In this document: positions 22,440-31,637 of the stretch, piece by piece
Numbering within the stretch: position 1 is the stretch's first letter
Layout of the letters: each line of letters opens with the position of its first letter
From: Planctomycetaceae bacterium
Lineage (GTDB): Bacteria > Planctomycetota > Planctomycetia > Pirellulales > Pirellulaceae
NCBI GenBank assembly: GCA_012729315.1
Contig: JAAYDI010000182.1
Span: 1-43,264, forward strand
Length of the DNA: 43,264 bases
Reading direction: 5' to 3'
Notes under the pieces: model-generated
Database searches by the model: none
The model's input: only the letters and a program-made list of their open reading frames with translations
What the model was told of the DNA's origin: nothing
Program-made: the position numbers and the translations under genes

Positions 22440-24749
22440 CTACAGTGTGTCGTCGGATTGGGCCTGCTCCAGTGCCTTGTCGGTACTGGTCGGGTCGACC
22501 TGGCGGCACGATTCGGTTAGCCGGTCGGCGATCTCCTGCATCTCTTCGCGCCACTGTTGGGGATCCAGGTCCGGGGGGCTCAGTTGTGTGAACTCCCCGA
22601 TCAGGAGTATCAACCGGAGCAGGTGCCGGAAGATGATGCCTTCCTGTTTCTGCAGCTGCTTGCTGGTGATGAACTTGTTGAAGTTACCGGCGAACTGCAG
22701 CAGTTCACCGGCGGCCCACACGGGGCGGGTGCGGAGATCGTGCACTCCGGGGAAGTCGTTGTCGAACCACATGCGGAGTTTGTCGGCCAGCGTCAGGACG
22801 TAGACCGGCTCCTCTTCGTAGAACGCGCGTGGCCCGTCACGCTCCTCCGACTGCGCAGCTCCCAGCTGCTCGGCGGTGACCAGGCCCAGTTGCAGCAGGT
22901 ACAGATCCAGCCGGGTCGTGGCGAGGGGGCCGGGGGGCAGCTCCTCGTGCCCCGGCACATGCAGATGGTAGGCCACGGCCGGCGGCATCTCGAGCACGCT
23001 TTCCAGCGCCTGGATCCGCTCGTTGCGGTCCGCGATGCCCAGCTGATTGACCAGGAAGACGCCGTAGAGCGGGTTCACGCCGCGCAGGAGCAGCAGCTTC
23101 TGCAGGTCGGGTGTGGGTCGGGCCACATGCGGCCGGTAACTCTCCGGCGCATCGTCCGCTGTGGCGATCGGTTTCCCCTCCGGGCTGAGTCCCACACCGT
23201 GCCCGCTCGCGGGCGAACCCGGCTTGGGAGGTTCCGGCTCCAACTCCACATAGCCGGCGGTCCACAAGGTCAGCAGCATGCGGTCCACCGCCTTCTGACT
23301 GGCTTCCAGGCGTTTGCCGACAAGCAACCGCTTGCTCACCAGGTCCCGGATCGTATCCACTTCGGGAGAGGCGTCGAGCCAATAGGCCAGGAGCCGCCAC
23401 GGGAGCGCGCCCCGGCTGGACAAACGCCCGGGGGGCGACGTGCGCAGCTGCTCGAACTGAGCTTCCGTCCAGTACTGTTCGGTGCTGCGCCGCGTGGGCA
23501 TCTTTTTCTTGAGCGCCTTCTTGGCCTGGCGGAGTTTGGGATCGGGCGTGTCTTCCGGAATGCGGTCGTATTTTTCCCGCCAGCGCAGGATCTTGACGTC
23601 ATCTTCGTGCGCCAGCGCGAAGACATAACCTTGCGTGTCGAACTGGGGCCGGACGGCACGTCCGAAGATCTGGTGCGCACTGCTGGAATCAATCAGCTTC
23701 TTCTCGCCCGGTGGGCCCTTGAGCAGTTCGGGCACCACGACACTGCGCGCTGGCAGATTGATGCCGGCCGATAGCGTCTCGGTGCAGATGGTCAGCGCCA
23801 GCAGCTTGCGCTGAAACAGTTCCTCGACGATCCGCTTGTACTTCGGCAGCACGCCGGCATGATGCACGCCGACGCCGCGCAGCAGCAGCTGCCGCAGCTT
23901 GGGGCCGGCACCCTGCGACCAGTCGTAGCGGTCCAGTTCAGCGGCCAGCTCCTTCTGCTGCTCGTTGCCGATCAGCCGTTTGCCCTTGACCTGTTCCGCG
24001 ACGTTCCAGCACATGTCCCGGTTGAAGCAGAACACGAGAGCCGGCGTCTGCCGCGACTGCTCGTCCCCCGCGGCCATCGACTCCAGGAACTCGTTGAGCA
24101 GCATGTCGCCGATCCACTGATAGGTGAGGGGGACTTTGCGCTCGTCGCTCTGGACCAACTCCAGCCGCCGGTTGTGGTGGTGCGCCAGCCAGTTGATGAA
24201 CTCCAGGCTGTTGCCGACGGTGGCGGACAGCAGCAGCATCCGCACGTGGGGAGGAAGCAGGCCCAGTGTCAGTTCCCAGACGATGCCGCGCTCCGGATCG
24301 TTGAAGCTGTGGAACTCATCCATCACCACGGCACTGACCTGCGTGAAATCGAACGCGCTGGAATGCAGCAGCCGGTTGAACAGGATTTCGGCCACCACCA
24401 CCAGGATTCTCGCACCAGGATTGATGCGGCGGTTGCCCGTGACCAGCCCGACATCGTCTTCGCGGAACCCCCACCGCACCGCGCACGCCTGCAGTTCGTA
24501 GAACTTCTGGTCTGTCAGCGCGATCAGCGGTGTGGTGTAGTAGGCGATCGAACCGTTGTGCAGGGCCTCAAACAGAGCCGCCTCGGCGATCAACGTCTTG
24601 CCGGTGCCGGTGGGCGCGCAGACCAGCACCCCCTGGTCAGACGTGAACCACGCCAGCAGAGCTTCCTCCTGAACGCGGTAGGGTTCATAGGGCAGCTGTT
24701 CCAGGTACAGGGCGGCCAGTTCGTCGCGGGCAGGTGTGTCGCTTGTCAT
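22440..24749 (-). CDS. Ski2-like DExH-box helicase
   Basis: A 769-aa cytoplasmic ATP-dependent nucleic acid helicase. Motif I is APTGTGKT (about 44-51), motif II is DEFH, motif III is LSATV, and helicase domain 2 carries GVGVHHAGVLPKYKRIVEELFQ, TETLSAGINLPAR and QIFGRAVRP. The last is a variant of the Ski2 motif VI QMxGRAGR, with Val for Gly. The C-terminal 330 residues are helical with no recognised domain, longer than a minimal helicase. Family members act in RNA turnover or DNA repair; which applies here cannot be read from the sequence. ATG 24749 is taken; no strong Shine-Dalgarno precedes it. It is co-directional with pilT-like and tolC-like genes, 165 bp from the former. Confidence 0.87.
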   Translation of the reverse strand: MTSDTPARDELAALYLEQLPYEPYRVQEEALLAWFTSDQGVLVCAPTGTGKTLIAEAALFEALHNGSIAYYTTPLIALTDQKFYELQACAVRWGFREDDVGLVTGNRRINPGARILVVVAEILFNRLLHSSAFDFTQVSAVVMDEFHSFNDPERGIVWELTLGLLPPHVRMLLLSATVGNSLEFINWLAHHHNRRLELVQSDERKVPLTYQWIGDMLLNEFLESMAAGDEQSRQTPALVFCFNRDMCWNVAEQVKGKRLIGNEQQKELAAELDRYDWSQGAGPKLRQLLLRGVGVHHAGVLPKYKRIVEELFQRKLLALTICTETLSAGINLPARSVVVPELLKGPPGEKKLIDSSSAHQIFGRAVRPQFDTQGYVFALAHEDDVKILRWREKYDRIPEDTPDPKLRQAKKALKKKMPTRRSTEQYWTEAQFEQLRTSPPGRLSSRGALPWRLLAYWLDASPEVDTIRDLVSKRLLVGKRLEASQKAVDRMLLTLWTAGYVELEPEPPKPGSPASGHGVGLSPEGKPIATADDAPESYRPHVARPTPDLQKLLLLRGVNPLYGVFLVNQLGIADRNERIQALESVLEMPPAVAYHLHVPGHEELPPGPLATTRLDLYLLQLGLVTAEQLGAAQSEERDGPRAFYEEEPVYVLTLADKLRMWFDNDFPGVHDLRTRPVWAAGELLQFAGNFNKFITSKQLQKQEGIIFRHLLRLILLIGEFTQLSPPDLDPQQWREEMQEIADRLTESCRQVDPTSTDKALEQAQSDDTL

Positions 24750-24914
24750 CGGGCAGTCTTTATTGTGTGAGAGTCACCAGCCGTGAGCCTATCCGCTGAC
24801 TTCACGCGGCGGTAGGTGGCGTGTGGGAGGCGGGGTTTCGTCGCCACTCCCGGGTACCGCCTCTCCGAGCGGTCATGTGTCCACCAGCCGTGGCGCCCCG
24901 AGCGGCTGTTCGCC

Positions 24915-26009
24915 TCAATGCCGACGATCCAGCAGAGAGACGTCGCTCACGAAATGCTCCGCCGTCTGACGCTTGATCTTGTTGGCCAGCAGCAAGCGGC
25001 GCACGGATTCATCGAGCGTGATCATGCCGGCAGCGCGACCGGTCAGGATGCAGTTGTCGATGGACTCCAGCTTGCTGAAGCGAATCGCGCTGGCGATCGG
25101 GGAGTTGTTGAACATGACTTCCAGCGCCAGCTGCCGTTTCGTCCCGGGCTCGGCGCTCGGCAACAAATGCTGGCTGACCACCGACCGGAGCCCCATCGCG
25201 AGCTGGGCGCGGATTTCGTGCTGCACCGTCTGAGGGAACAGGTCGACGAACCGGGAAATGGCCCCTTTAGCGTCGCGGGTGTGCAGGGTGGACAGGACGA
25301 GGTGCCCCGTCTCGGCGGCGCTGAGCGCGATCTGCGCCGTCTCGCGATCGCGGATTTCGCCGACGAGCATCACGTCAGGATCCTGCCGGAGCCCGTACTT
25401 CAGGCCGTCCGCAAATGTGCTCACGTCGACCCCCACCTCGCGTTGCGTCACGATGCTCCGGGGGACGCGCGGAAACAGGTACTCGATCGGCTCTTCGATC
25501 GTGATGATACGGTAGCCGCCGGCCAGGTTGAGCTTATTGACCAGCATGGCGAGCGTGGTGGTCTTGCCCGAGCCCACGACGCCGGTAATCAGGATGAGGC
25601 CGTTGCGGAAGCTGCTCATCCGCTCGGCCAGCTCCTCCGGAAAACCGGCCCACGTGAAATCGGGGATCTGGGAGGGGATGACGCGGAAGCACGCCCCCAT
25701 CTGCTGGCCGGTGAAGAAGTAATTGGCGCGGAATCGCTGCGGCTGGCCCTGCAGCGTCACGGCCAGTGCGAAGTCGGAGTTCTTCTCGTCCTGGAAACGC
25801 TCAGCGTATGGCGGGGGGCAGGCCGGCAGCAGCAGCGGCGGCAGCCGATCGGCAGTGAGCGCCGGTTCGTCGAGCGGATGCAGTACGCCGTGCACGCGCA
25901 GGACGGGCGGATGCCCCACGACCAGATGCAGGTCCGAAGCTTCGCGATTGACCGCCAGCGTCAACCACTGCCGCAGCGGCTCCGGGCAGTTTGGCTCGTC
26001 TGGTTTCAT
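24915..26009 (-). CDS. pilT: PilT/VirB11-type twitching motility ATPase
   Basis: A 364-aa hexameric ATPase of the PilT (retraction) class, which would power type IV pilus disassembly at the inner-membrane base. The N-terminal PAS-like part has ASDLHLVVGHPPVLRVHG, as in PilT. The core has Walker A GVVGSGKTTT (about 143-152), Asp box IITIEEPIEY, Walker B DPDVMLVGEIRD and His box TGHLVLSTLHT. Length is normal for PilT (about 345-370). No pilin, PilB, PilC or secretin gene is in the window, so the rest of the machine must lie elsewhere. A general secretion role (GspE-like) is less likely because the N-terminal domain is short. ATG 26009 fits the family start. It lies 36 bp downstream of the TolC-like gene, so read-through is possible. 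Confidence 0.92.
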   Translation of the reverse strand: MKPDEPNCPEPLRQWLTLAVNREASDLHLVVGHPPVLRVHGVLHPLDEPALTADRLPPLLLPACPPPYAERFQDEKNSDFALAVTLQGQPQRFRANYFFTGQQMGACFRVIPSQIPDFTWAGFPEELAERMSSFRNGLILITGVVGSGKTTTLAMLVNKLNLAGGYRIITIEEPIEYLFPRVPRSIVTQREVGVDVSTFADGLKYGLRQDPDVMLVGEIRDRETAQIALSAAETGHLVLSTLHTRDAKGAISRFVDLFPQTVQHEIRAQLAMGLRSVVSQHLLPSAEPGTKRQLALEVMFNNSPIASAIRFSKLESIDNCILTGRAAGMITLDESVRRLLLANKIKRQTAEHFVSDVSLLDRRH

Positions 26010-26045
26010 GGTGTCTCATCACAATGGCGGCAGGAACGCATGGTT

Positions 26046-28091
26046 TCATTGTAGCTCAGGCGGGGAGGGGAGCGGAGCCTCCTCGCTCGGCGCCGCGGGC
26101 AGTACGTCATCGGGGGACGGGAGCGCCGCTGCGCCCGGTGCTGGCGTCTCGACCGGTTCGGCTGCCGGCTGATCGGTCACCGGCTGATCGGCCGCAGCGC
26201 GCTCGAACTGCGCCGCGGCTTCCTGGTCATACGGACCGCGGCTGAGCGGGCGTGGCTGCCGCAGCCCGTAATCGATGATTCGGGGAGCGAAGTGGCGGGC
26301 ATGCTGCAGCGCCTGGCGATAGGCGTCGGCCGACCAGGGCCCTTCGGCCAGCGAGATGCCGTCGTATTCGAGCAGGGACCCCTTGGCGTAATGCACGTCG
26401 CGCAAGGCGAGCGAGTAATCGACCAGCGATCGATAGTAGGCAATAGTGGATTCTGCGCGGCGCTGTTGGGCGCGCAGCAGCACATCCAGATCGGTGAAGC
26501 CTTCGTCGAACTTGGCCTGCAGCGCCTGCACCTCGTCGTGCGCTGCCACCCGCCGGTTCAGGTTGGTTCGCATCAGCTGGAAGGCACGCTCAACGCTGCG
26601 CATCGCCTCGCTCAGATCATGCGTCACGCGAAACTCCTGTTCTTCCAGCACGGCTCGTTCGCGCGCCAGTTGCAGCTCGGCGTTGCGCACGGCCGCGAAT
26701 TCCCGGCGAAAGCCGATCGGGACGGCGAATTGGAACCCCATCTCCCATTCCTGGAAATCGCCCGTGGTCAGGTTCTGGTAGGCACTTTCCACGCCGGTCG
26801 GGCCGGGCGCTGCGATCAACTCATCGCCAAACCCGCGGAAGCGGTACAGTGCGACGGCATCGAGACGTGGCTTGAGGTAGTTCCGTGCCGCAATCAGTTC
26901 AAGTTCGCGGCGTTTGACCTGCCATTTTTGCCGGCGCAGCTCCACGCGGCGCAGGAGCGCCTCCCGGACCGTCTCGTCCCAGGAAAAGACTACCTTGGCC
27001 ATCGGCGGTTCCGTGGCCGGACGAATCAGCTGCGGACCGTTGGGAGGCATCCCGAGCAGGTAGCGCAGCCGCTCCTCGCTGCTGTAGAGCGCGGCGAGCG
27101 AATCGTCGACCGATGCCTGGAAGCCGAAGTACTGCGAACGCAGCTGCGATTCGTTCTCCGGCGTGCCACCCCGCAGGCCGATCTGCAGCCGGTGCGCGAT
27201 GTTCTGCCAGGTGACCAGCGCGCTGTCGCGTCCGGCCAGCTTGGCATCCAGGTCGCGATAGGCGAAGTAGAGATCCCAGTAGGCCTGCTCCACGTCCCGC
27301 GCCAGGTTCGTGACCGCCGCCTCAAAATCGGCCAGGCTGACGTCCGTGTTGAGTCGCGCCAGGAGCACGCCGTTGGCCCCACCCGCCGCAGAATTCGGAC
27401 CGGCAATGCGGTTGAATTCGACGCCGGCTCCCTGCAACAACGGTTGACGGAACTCGGCTTCGTAGTCCAGGTTCCACACCGATGGGAACCGGGTCGGGTC
27501 GAGCACGTTGTATTCCCGGTTGTAGTTGACATGGTGCCGCAATGCGAACCGGGATCCGGTCGCTGCTGTCTTGGCCAATTCCAGCTGATAGTTGCTGGCA
27601 AGCTGCTGCACCGCCGGGAGCGGGAATCCGGACAGGACCTGACCAAAGCCGCGGTCGATCTTGTTCCAGAACAGCACCGAGGTCAGCTGCGCATCAAAGG
27701 CGCTCAATGCAGCTTCGGCGCTGCTGTGCGGATCCGATTCGACCAGCGCCGGATTGAACATCGTGGCGGTGCCGGCCGGGGCCGTGACCACGCTGCCGCC
27801 CAGGCTCCGAATCACCTGGCTGTTGGAGAATGCCAGCCGCGTCGCCTCGGCCAATGTCATGTCCAGCGGCTGCTGGTCGCCGGGATTCTGAGTGGCGCGC
27901 GGCGGCCCGGTCGCAGCCGCCTCCGCCGCCATCGTCGTTTGGACGTCCGGGTACTCGATCTGCGTGGCCAGCGTCTCGTGCGGCCCAATCTGGCGTTCGG
28001 GAAAACGGAACTCCGCTTGACGAAACCAGCACCCTGCCGTGCACAGCAGAAGTCCGGTCAGAGCGATGGTCAAGCAGTGACGGCTGTTCAT
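26046..28091 (-). CDS. TolC-family outer-membrane efflux lipoprotein
   Basis: A 681-aa outer-membrane factor. The N-terminus MNSRHCLTIALTGLLLCTAG followed by C21 is a lipoprotein signal (lipobox CTAGC). Two OEP-type regions follow: VTNLARDVEQAYWDLYFAYR and later long helices such as NAELQLARERAVLEEQEFRV and LQAKFDEGFTDLDVLLRAQQ, the pattern of TolC coiled-coil hairpins. At 681 aa it is longer than the usual 430-500 aa, with an extra N-terminal 100 residues and a Pro/Ala-rich acidic tail. It would form the exit duct for a tripartite exporter. The likeliest partner is the MacAB-like operon starting at 29381, about 1.3 kb away and divergent. The alternative start at 28148 would not give a signal peptide, so ATG 28091 is used. 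Confidence 0.88.
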   Translation of the reverse strand: MNSRHCLTIALTGLLLCTAGCWFRQAEFRFPERQIGPHETLATQIEYPDVQTTMAAEAAATGPPRATQNPGDQQPLDMTLAEATRLAFSNSQVIRSLGGSVVTAPAGTATMFNPALVESDPHSSAEAALSAFDAQLTSVLFWNKIDRGFGQVLSGFPLPAVQQLASNYQLELAKTAATGSRFALRHHVNYNREYNVLDPTRFPSVWNLDYEAEFRQPLLQGAGVEFNRIAGPNSAAGGANGVLLARLNTDVSLADFEAAVTNLARDVEQAYWDLYFAYRDLDAKLAGRDSALVTWQNIAHRLQIGLRGGTPENESQLRSQYFGFQASVDDSLAALYSSEERLRYLLGMPPNGPQLIRPATEPPMAKVVFSWDETVREALLRRVELRRQKWQVKRRELELIAARNYLKPRLDAVALYRFRGFGDELIAAPGPTGVESAYQNLTTGDFQEWEMGFQFAVPIGFRREFAAVRNAELQLARERAVLEEQEFRVTHDLSEAMRSVERAFQLMRTNLNRRVAAHDEVQALQAKFDEGFTDLDVLLRAQQRRAESTIAYYRSLVDYSLALRDVHYAKGSLLEYDGISLAEGPWSADAYRQALQHARHFAPRIIDYGLRQPRPLSRGPYDQEAAAQFERAAADQPVTDQPAAEPVETPAPGAAALPSPDDVLPAAPSEEAPLPSPPELQ

Positions 28092-28127
28092 CGCTGGTCC
28101 AACGTGACAGGCAGGGCCGACTCTACT

Positions 28128-28151
28128 ACATAAGTACATAAGCCACATAAG
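28128..28151 (-). promoter_or_regulatory. Three acataag heptamers upstream of the tolC-like start
   Basis: acataag occurs at 28128-28134, 28136-28142 and 28145-28151 (cttatgt on the coding strand), 37-60 bp before the start codon. Spacing is 8 and 9 bp. This AT-rich patch in GC-rich DNA could contain a -10 element or a repressor site; no factor is known. The remaining sequence to 28348 shows no gene. Confidence 0.35.
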
Positions 28152-28348
28152 CGCGCAATGGGCGCACGGCCAGTACAGGTGTATTAACTGCTATCGACGG
28201 CATGTCCCCTATCGCTGGAGCGATTCGCACAAGCTGCGAAGCCTCGCCAGCATGTTGACGGCAGAAGCGGGGGGGCTTTGCCGATTGCGCTGAGTGTTCC
28301 GGGGCTCGCGCCCGAGACGCTGTCAGGGTGCCCGTGGCGGAACACGGG

Positions 28349-29071
28349 TCAAGGGATCAGGAAGATCAGGCCCACCCAGACTCCGGCCTCGACCACGCCC
28401 GCATCAGCCTGCAGCGGCGGACGCTGCAGCAGGCACGGCGCGGCGCTGCCCGGCCGAAAGTACCCCAATGTGCTCTGGGCCGGGCGCGGCGGGTCAACGA
28501 CCATGGCGTACGGCAGCACCGGGATGGTGAGGAAGAAACGCGCGCCAGAAGCCATCGGTTGCAGGACAGGGTGACGCGTCTGCCCATGCCGCTCCAGCAT
28601 GGCGTCCTCGAAGTACAACGGCCGATGTCGCAACTCCGATGCCGCCCAATTGTAGCGGATCGGTGCCCATCCTCCACCGCGGTGCGCGGCATACGACATC
28701 TCCCGAGCGTCGAATACTCCGGCACTGGCATCCGGCGGCCGAATGCCGGTCCGCGGCGTGATGTCAGGCAGCGCGGCTGACAACGGCTGTAAACCCTGGT
28801 CGATCGCCTCGCGTGATGGGGGGACCAGAAACGATGTGCGCGGGCGCTGCGGTGTGGATTCGTTTGCCATGGGCTGAGCCGCCACCGGCCGGCAGAGGCT
28901 CACCAGAATGAGTAGCGTTGGCAGCCAGACGATCTCACCGCGCCGCCTCAGGGGATCGGGATGCCGCACTGACAGTTCGGCTGGCACCCACCGGGTCGGG
29001 CCAGATCTGCTGGGCAATCTCGTCGCGTTCAAAGCCTCGCTCCGATTCCTTTCGGTCCGGACATGAACCAC
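28349..29071 (-). CDS. Secreted planctomycete conserved protein of unknown function
   Basis: A protein of up to 240 aa. After a basic leader comes a signal-like segment, IVWLPTLLILVSLCRPVAAQ (about 48-67), so the mature form is periplasmic or exported. The C-terminal 110 residues carry a pattern I recall from many planctomycete hypothetical proteins: WAASELRHRPLYFEDAMLER, then SGARFFLTIPVLPYAMVVDP, LGYFRPGSAAPC, and a final hydrophobic AGVWVGLIFLIP. Aromatic, Pro and Cys residues dominate this region. No enzymatic motif is visible. The first codon is GTG 29071. A start at GTG 28969, just before the signal peptide, is equally plausible and would shorten it by 34 residues. It lies between the TolC-like gene and the exporter operon. 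Function unknown. Confidence 0.65.
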   Translation of the reverse strand: MVHVRTERNRSEALNATRLPSRSGPTRWVPAELSVRHPDPLRRRGEIVWLPTLLILVSLCRPVAAQPMANESTPQRPRTSFLVPPSREAIDQGLQPLSAALPDITPRTGIRPPDASAGVFDAREMSYAAHRGGGWAPIRYNWAASELRHRPLYFEDAMLERHGQTRHPVLQPMASGARFFLTIPVLPYAMVVDPPRPAQSTLGYFRPGSAAPCLLQRPPLQADAGVVEAGVWVGLIFLIP

Positions 29072-29287
29072 ACCCTGCCCGATTCGTGTCGTCTGGGAAA
29101 CGGGTGCTTCTCAATCAATTCCTCCGCAATCCGCACATCTCTCCCAGGATTCTGTCCTGCCCCAGCCGGTTCGGATGGCGAAGCTGGCCACAGAGGCGGG
29201 CCGGCCGCGACCGCAAAACCGTAGAATGGGCGGCCTGCGCCACACCTTGACGATTGTCACGGGCGACCGGGAAAATCGTGATAGAGT

Positions 29288-29313
29288 GCCTGACAAACAA
29301 GCCTGACAAACAA
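29288..29313 (+). repeat. 13-bp tandem duplication
   Basis: gcctgacaaacaa occurs twice without a gap (29288-29300 and 29301-29313) in the 309-bp gap (29072-29380) between the divergent secreted-protein gene and the exporter operon. A TTGACG at 29247-29252 could be a -35 element but no good -10 follows at 16-18 bp. No other feature is seen in this gap. Confidence 0.8.
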
Positions 29314-29380
29314 GGCAACAGCGCTGAACGCTGAACCCCGCTCTTCCCACAAGTCTGACGTTCAGACGGGTCCACGAACG

Positions 29381-30112
29381 ATGACGGAGCAACCTGCCAG
29401 CACGCCGCAGAGGCGCGTGCCTGCCTCGGACACTCCCAAGTGGGGGTGGCTGTTGGCAGTCTGGATGTCGCTGGTCGTGATTCTCCGCGGCATCGTCTGG
29501 ATGACGGGGGTTCCGGACCACGACTTGGCCGAGGCGGTGGAACAGGGTGCGGCGCGGGTGGAGCAGAAGTCGGTTGGTGAAGACAGTCCGGACGTGATCC
29601 GCAAGGCGATCCAGCTGCAACGTGACAGTCTGCGGTTCTGGACGGTGCTTCATGCGGTTGGCGATTTCGTGCTGGCTCCCGCCTGGCTCGCGGTGCGGGC
29701 CACGCTGGTGGCGGTGAGTTTCAGTGGGGTGGCGGCGGTGAGTGGCCGGCCCGTGGGGTTTCCGGCGGCCATGCGGGATTGTGTCGCGTGGCAGGGGGTG
29801 TGGGTACTGCAACTGCTGGTCCGGGTCATGCTGATGCTGGTCCTGCAGCGGTCGGACATCGACACTTCAATTGTGTTGTTGTTGCCGTCCCGGACTTATG
29901 GTGCATGGGAGTGGGTGCTGCTCCAGCAGATCGACTGTTTTGCGATGCTGGGCTGGCTGGGGCTGGCGTGGGGTGCCTGTCAGCGGCGGCAGGCGAACCT
30001 GCTGGTGGCGCTGTTGACTTGCCTGTTGGTGGCGGTGCTGGAGATGCAGGTGGTGGGTGGCTTGTCGTTGCTGGTGAATCTGGGCATGCGACTGACGATC
30101 TTCCCGGAGTAG
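29381..30112 (+). CDS. Multi-pass inner-membrane protein of unknown function
   Basis: A 243-aa membrane protein with about five hydrophobic segments: WGWLLAVWMSLVVILRGIVW (about 21-42), WTVLHAVGDFVLAPAWLAVR to about 120, VWVLQLLVRVMLMLVL (about 146-161), MLGWLGLAWGACQ (about 188-200) and LLVALLTCLLVAVLEMQVVG (about 206-225). Between segments 1 and 2 lies a charged loop with Glu/Asp-rich helix. The arrangement recalls Yip1-like proteins, but I cannot confirm it. It is the first gene of a plus-strand run leading to the HlyD adaptor, ABC ATPase and permease (gap of 121 bp to the adaptor), a position where planctomycete exporter operons often have an extra membrane protein. An accessory role in the exporter is inference only. 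Confidence 0.7.
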   Translation: MTEQPASTPQRRVPASDTPKWGWLLAVWMSLVVILRGIVWMTGVPDHDLAEAVEQGAARVEQKSVGEDSPDVIRKAIQLQRDSLRFWTVLHAVGDFVLAPAWLAVRATLVAVSFSGVAAVSGRPVGFPAAMRDCVAWQGVWVLQLLVRVMLMLVLQRSDIDTSIVLLLPSRTYGAWEWVLLQQIDCFAMLGWLGLAWGACQRRQANLLVALLTCLLVAVLEMQVVGGLSLLVNLGMRLTIFPE

Positions 30113-30233
30113 GGAAGGGCGGCTGAAACCGCTGGCGGGACGGGGAAGTACAACCACATGCGGGCCGGCGCGGCTGCCGGGCGGGCGTTTGGGTCTGCCG
30201 GCGGTCGGTAATGGTCGAAAGGTGACGTGTTTC

Positions 30234-31637
30234 ATGCGACGTGTCCTCGTGATCCTGGTGCTGCTGGCGGCCGCGGTGACGCTCGTGGGGGCGCTCAATC
30301 TGCACCGCCAGCCCATGGCGCTGGGTGTCGACTGGCGGATCAAGAAGCGGCAGCCGGCGAAGGAGGTGCAGGTTGAGCGGTTGCGGCGGGGGACGATCAT
30401 CCAGACGGTGACGGCGCCCGGCACGATTGAGTTGATTGACGAGGCGAAGATTGCCTCGGAGACGATGGGGCAAGTCGAGTCTGTGCACGTGGAGAAGGGG
30501 GACGAGGTCAAGAAGGGAGACCTGCTGGTCAAGCTGGACGACGAAGACGCCAAGGCGCGCCTGGAGTCGACTGAAGCGCGCATCGACCGGCTCAAGGCAG
30601 CCATTCAGCTGGCGGAAGCGGACTTGAAGAAAGCCATGGAGGAGTCGGCGGGCTACGAGAACCTGCGTCAACTGGGGTTCTCGTCGGAAACGGAGATGCG
30701 CGACGTGGCCACGGTGCTGGAGAAGATGAAGGCACAGCTGGCGATGAGCACGCACGAGCTGACCGAAAGCTTTGCCGTCCGCCGCACCAGCCAGCAGGAC
30801 CTGGAACGGACGGAAATCCGCGCGCCGATTGACGGCACCGTGATCGACCGGGATGTGGAAGTGGGGGAGATTGTCATTGCGGGCACGACCAACCTGCCCG
30901 GCACGGTACTGATGACGATCGGCGACATGAACCGGATGCGTGTGCGCGCGGATGTGGATGAAGGGGATGTAGCTCTGATCCGGGCCGGGCAGCCGGCGCA
31001 GATCTTCCTCCAGGCCGCGCAGGACGATCCGGTTCCCGGCGTGGTCGACCTGATTGCGCCGAAGGGCAAGCGGATCGCCGAGGTGGTCAGTTTTGAGACG
31101 TTGATCACTGTCTCGAGGACAGGCCACTCGCTGTTGCCGGAGATGACTGCCACGGTGGAAATCGAGGTACAGCGTGCTGACGACGCGTGGGGGGTGCCGG
31201 TGCAGGCTGTGGTGCATCGCCGGCTGAAGGAGCTGCCCAAAACGCCGCTGTTCCGCGACTGGATCACGCGGCAGCCGAAGACCCCGGCCGAAAAGGGGAA
31301 GGACGACCTGATGCGGTATGTGACCATCGTCTTTGTGATGGTCGATGGCGAGGCGCGGGCGCGACCGGTCAAGACGGGCATCAGCGATCAAGAGCGGGTC
31401 GAAATCCTGGAGGGGATTACGCCCGAGGATGACGTGATCATCGGGCCTTTCCGCGTGCTGGACGAGCTGGAGGAGGGACATCCTGTGAAGCTGGAGGAGG
31501 TCAAGCACAAGGCGGCCCAGCCGGGGCCATCGCCGGGCGGCGTGGCTCAGCCGGAACCGGCACAGGCTGAGCCGTCCGGCGCGGGGGCGGCCTCCTCGGA
31601 CGAGCCGTCCGGTGCGGCGGCGAAGGAGCTCCCATGA
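30234..31637 (+). CDS. HlyD/MacA-type periplasmic adaptor of an ABC exporter
   Basis: A 467-aa membrane-fusion protein. MRRVLVILVLLAAAVTLVGA is an N-terminal anchor. A lipoyl-like half-motif follows (IIQTVTAPGTIELIDEAKIA, VEKGDEVKKGDLLVKLDDED), then a coiled-coil hairpin (about 110-190), the second half-motif (EIRAPIDGTVIDRDVEVGEI), and a beta-barrel domain. The order matches MacA-like adaptors that bridge an FtsX-type permease and a TolC duct. The last 45 residues are a Pro/Ala/Glu-rich tail (GPSPGGVAQPEPAQAEP) not usual in MacA. ATG 30234 is chosen because the anchor starts there; the in-frame extension to 30189 adds no recognisable sequence. It overlaps the ATPase gene by 4 bp (ATGA), indicating translational coupling. 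Confidence 0.9.
   Translation: MRRVLVILVLLAAAVTLVGALNLHRQPMALGVDWRIKKRQPAKEVQVERLRRGTIIQTVTAPGTIELIDEAKIASETMGQVESVHVEKGDEVKKGDLLVKLDDEDAKARLESTEARIDRLKAAIQLAEADLKKAMEESAGYENLRQLGFSSETEMRDVATVLEKMKAQLAMSTHELTESFAVRRTSQQDLERTEIRAPIDGTVIDRDVEVGEIVIAGTTNLPGTVLMTIGDMNRMRVRADVDEGDVALIRAGQPAQIFLQAAQDDPVPGVVDLIAPKGKRIAEVVSFETLITVSRTGHSLLPEMTATVEIEVQRADDAWGVPVQAVVHRRLKELPKTPLFRDWITRQPKTPAEKGKDDLMRYVTIVFVMVDGEARARPVKTGISDQERVEILEGITPEDDVIIGPFRVLDELEEGHPVKLEEVKHKAAQPGPSPGGVAQPEPAQAEPSGAGAASSDEPSGAAAKELP

Noticed and set aside
22440-28091. Helicase, PilT and TolC as a defence or DNA-uptake island
   Set aside because: The three share strand only; there is no nuclease, methylase, competence or pilin gene nearby to support such a system.
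29826-31508. 560-aa minus-strand open frame
   Set aside because: Antisense to the exporter adaptor; Arg/His/Pro-rich and motif-free.
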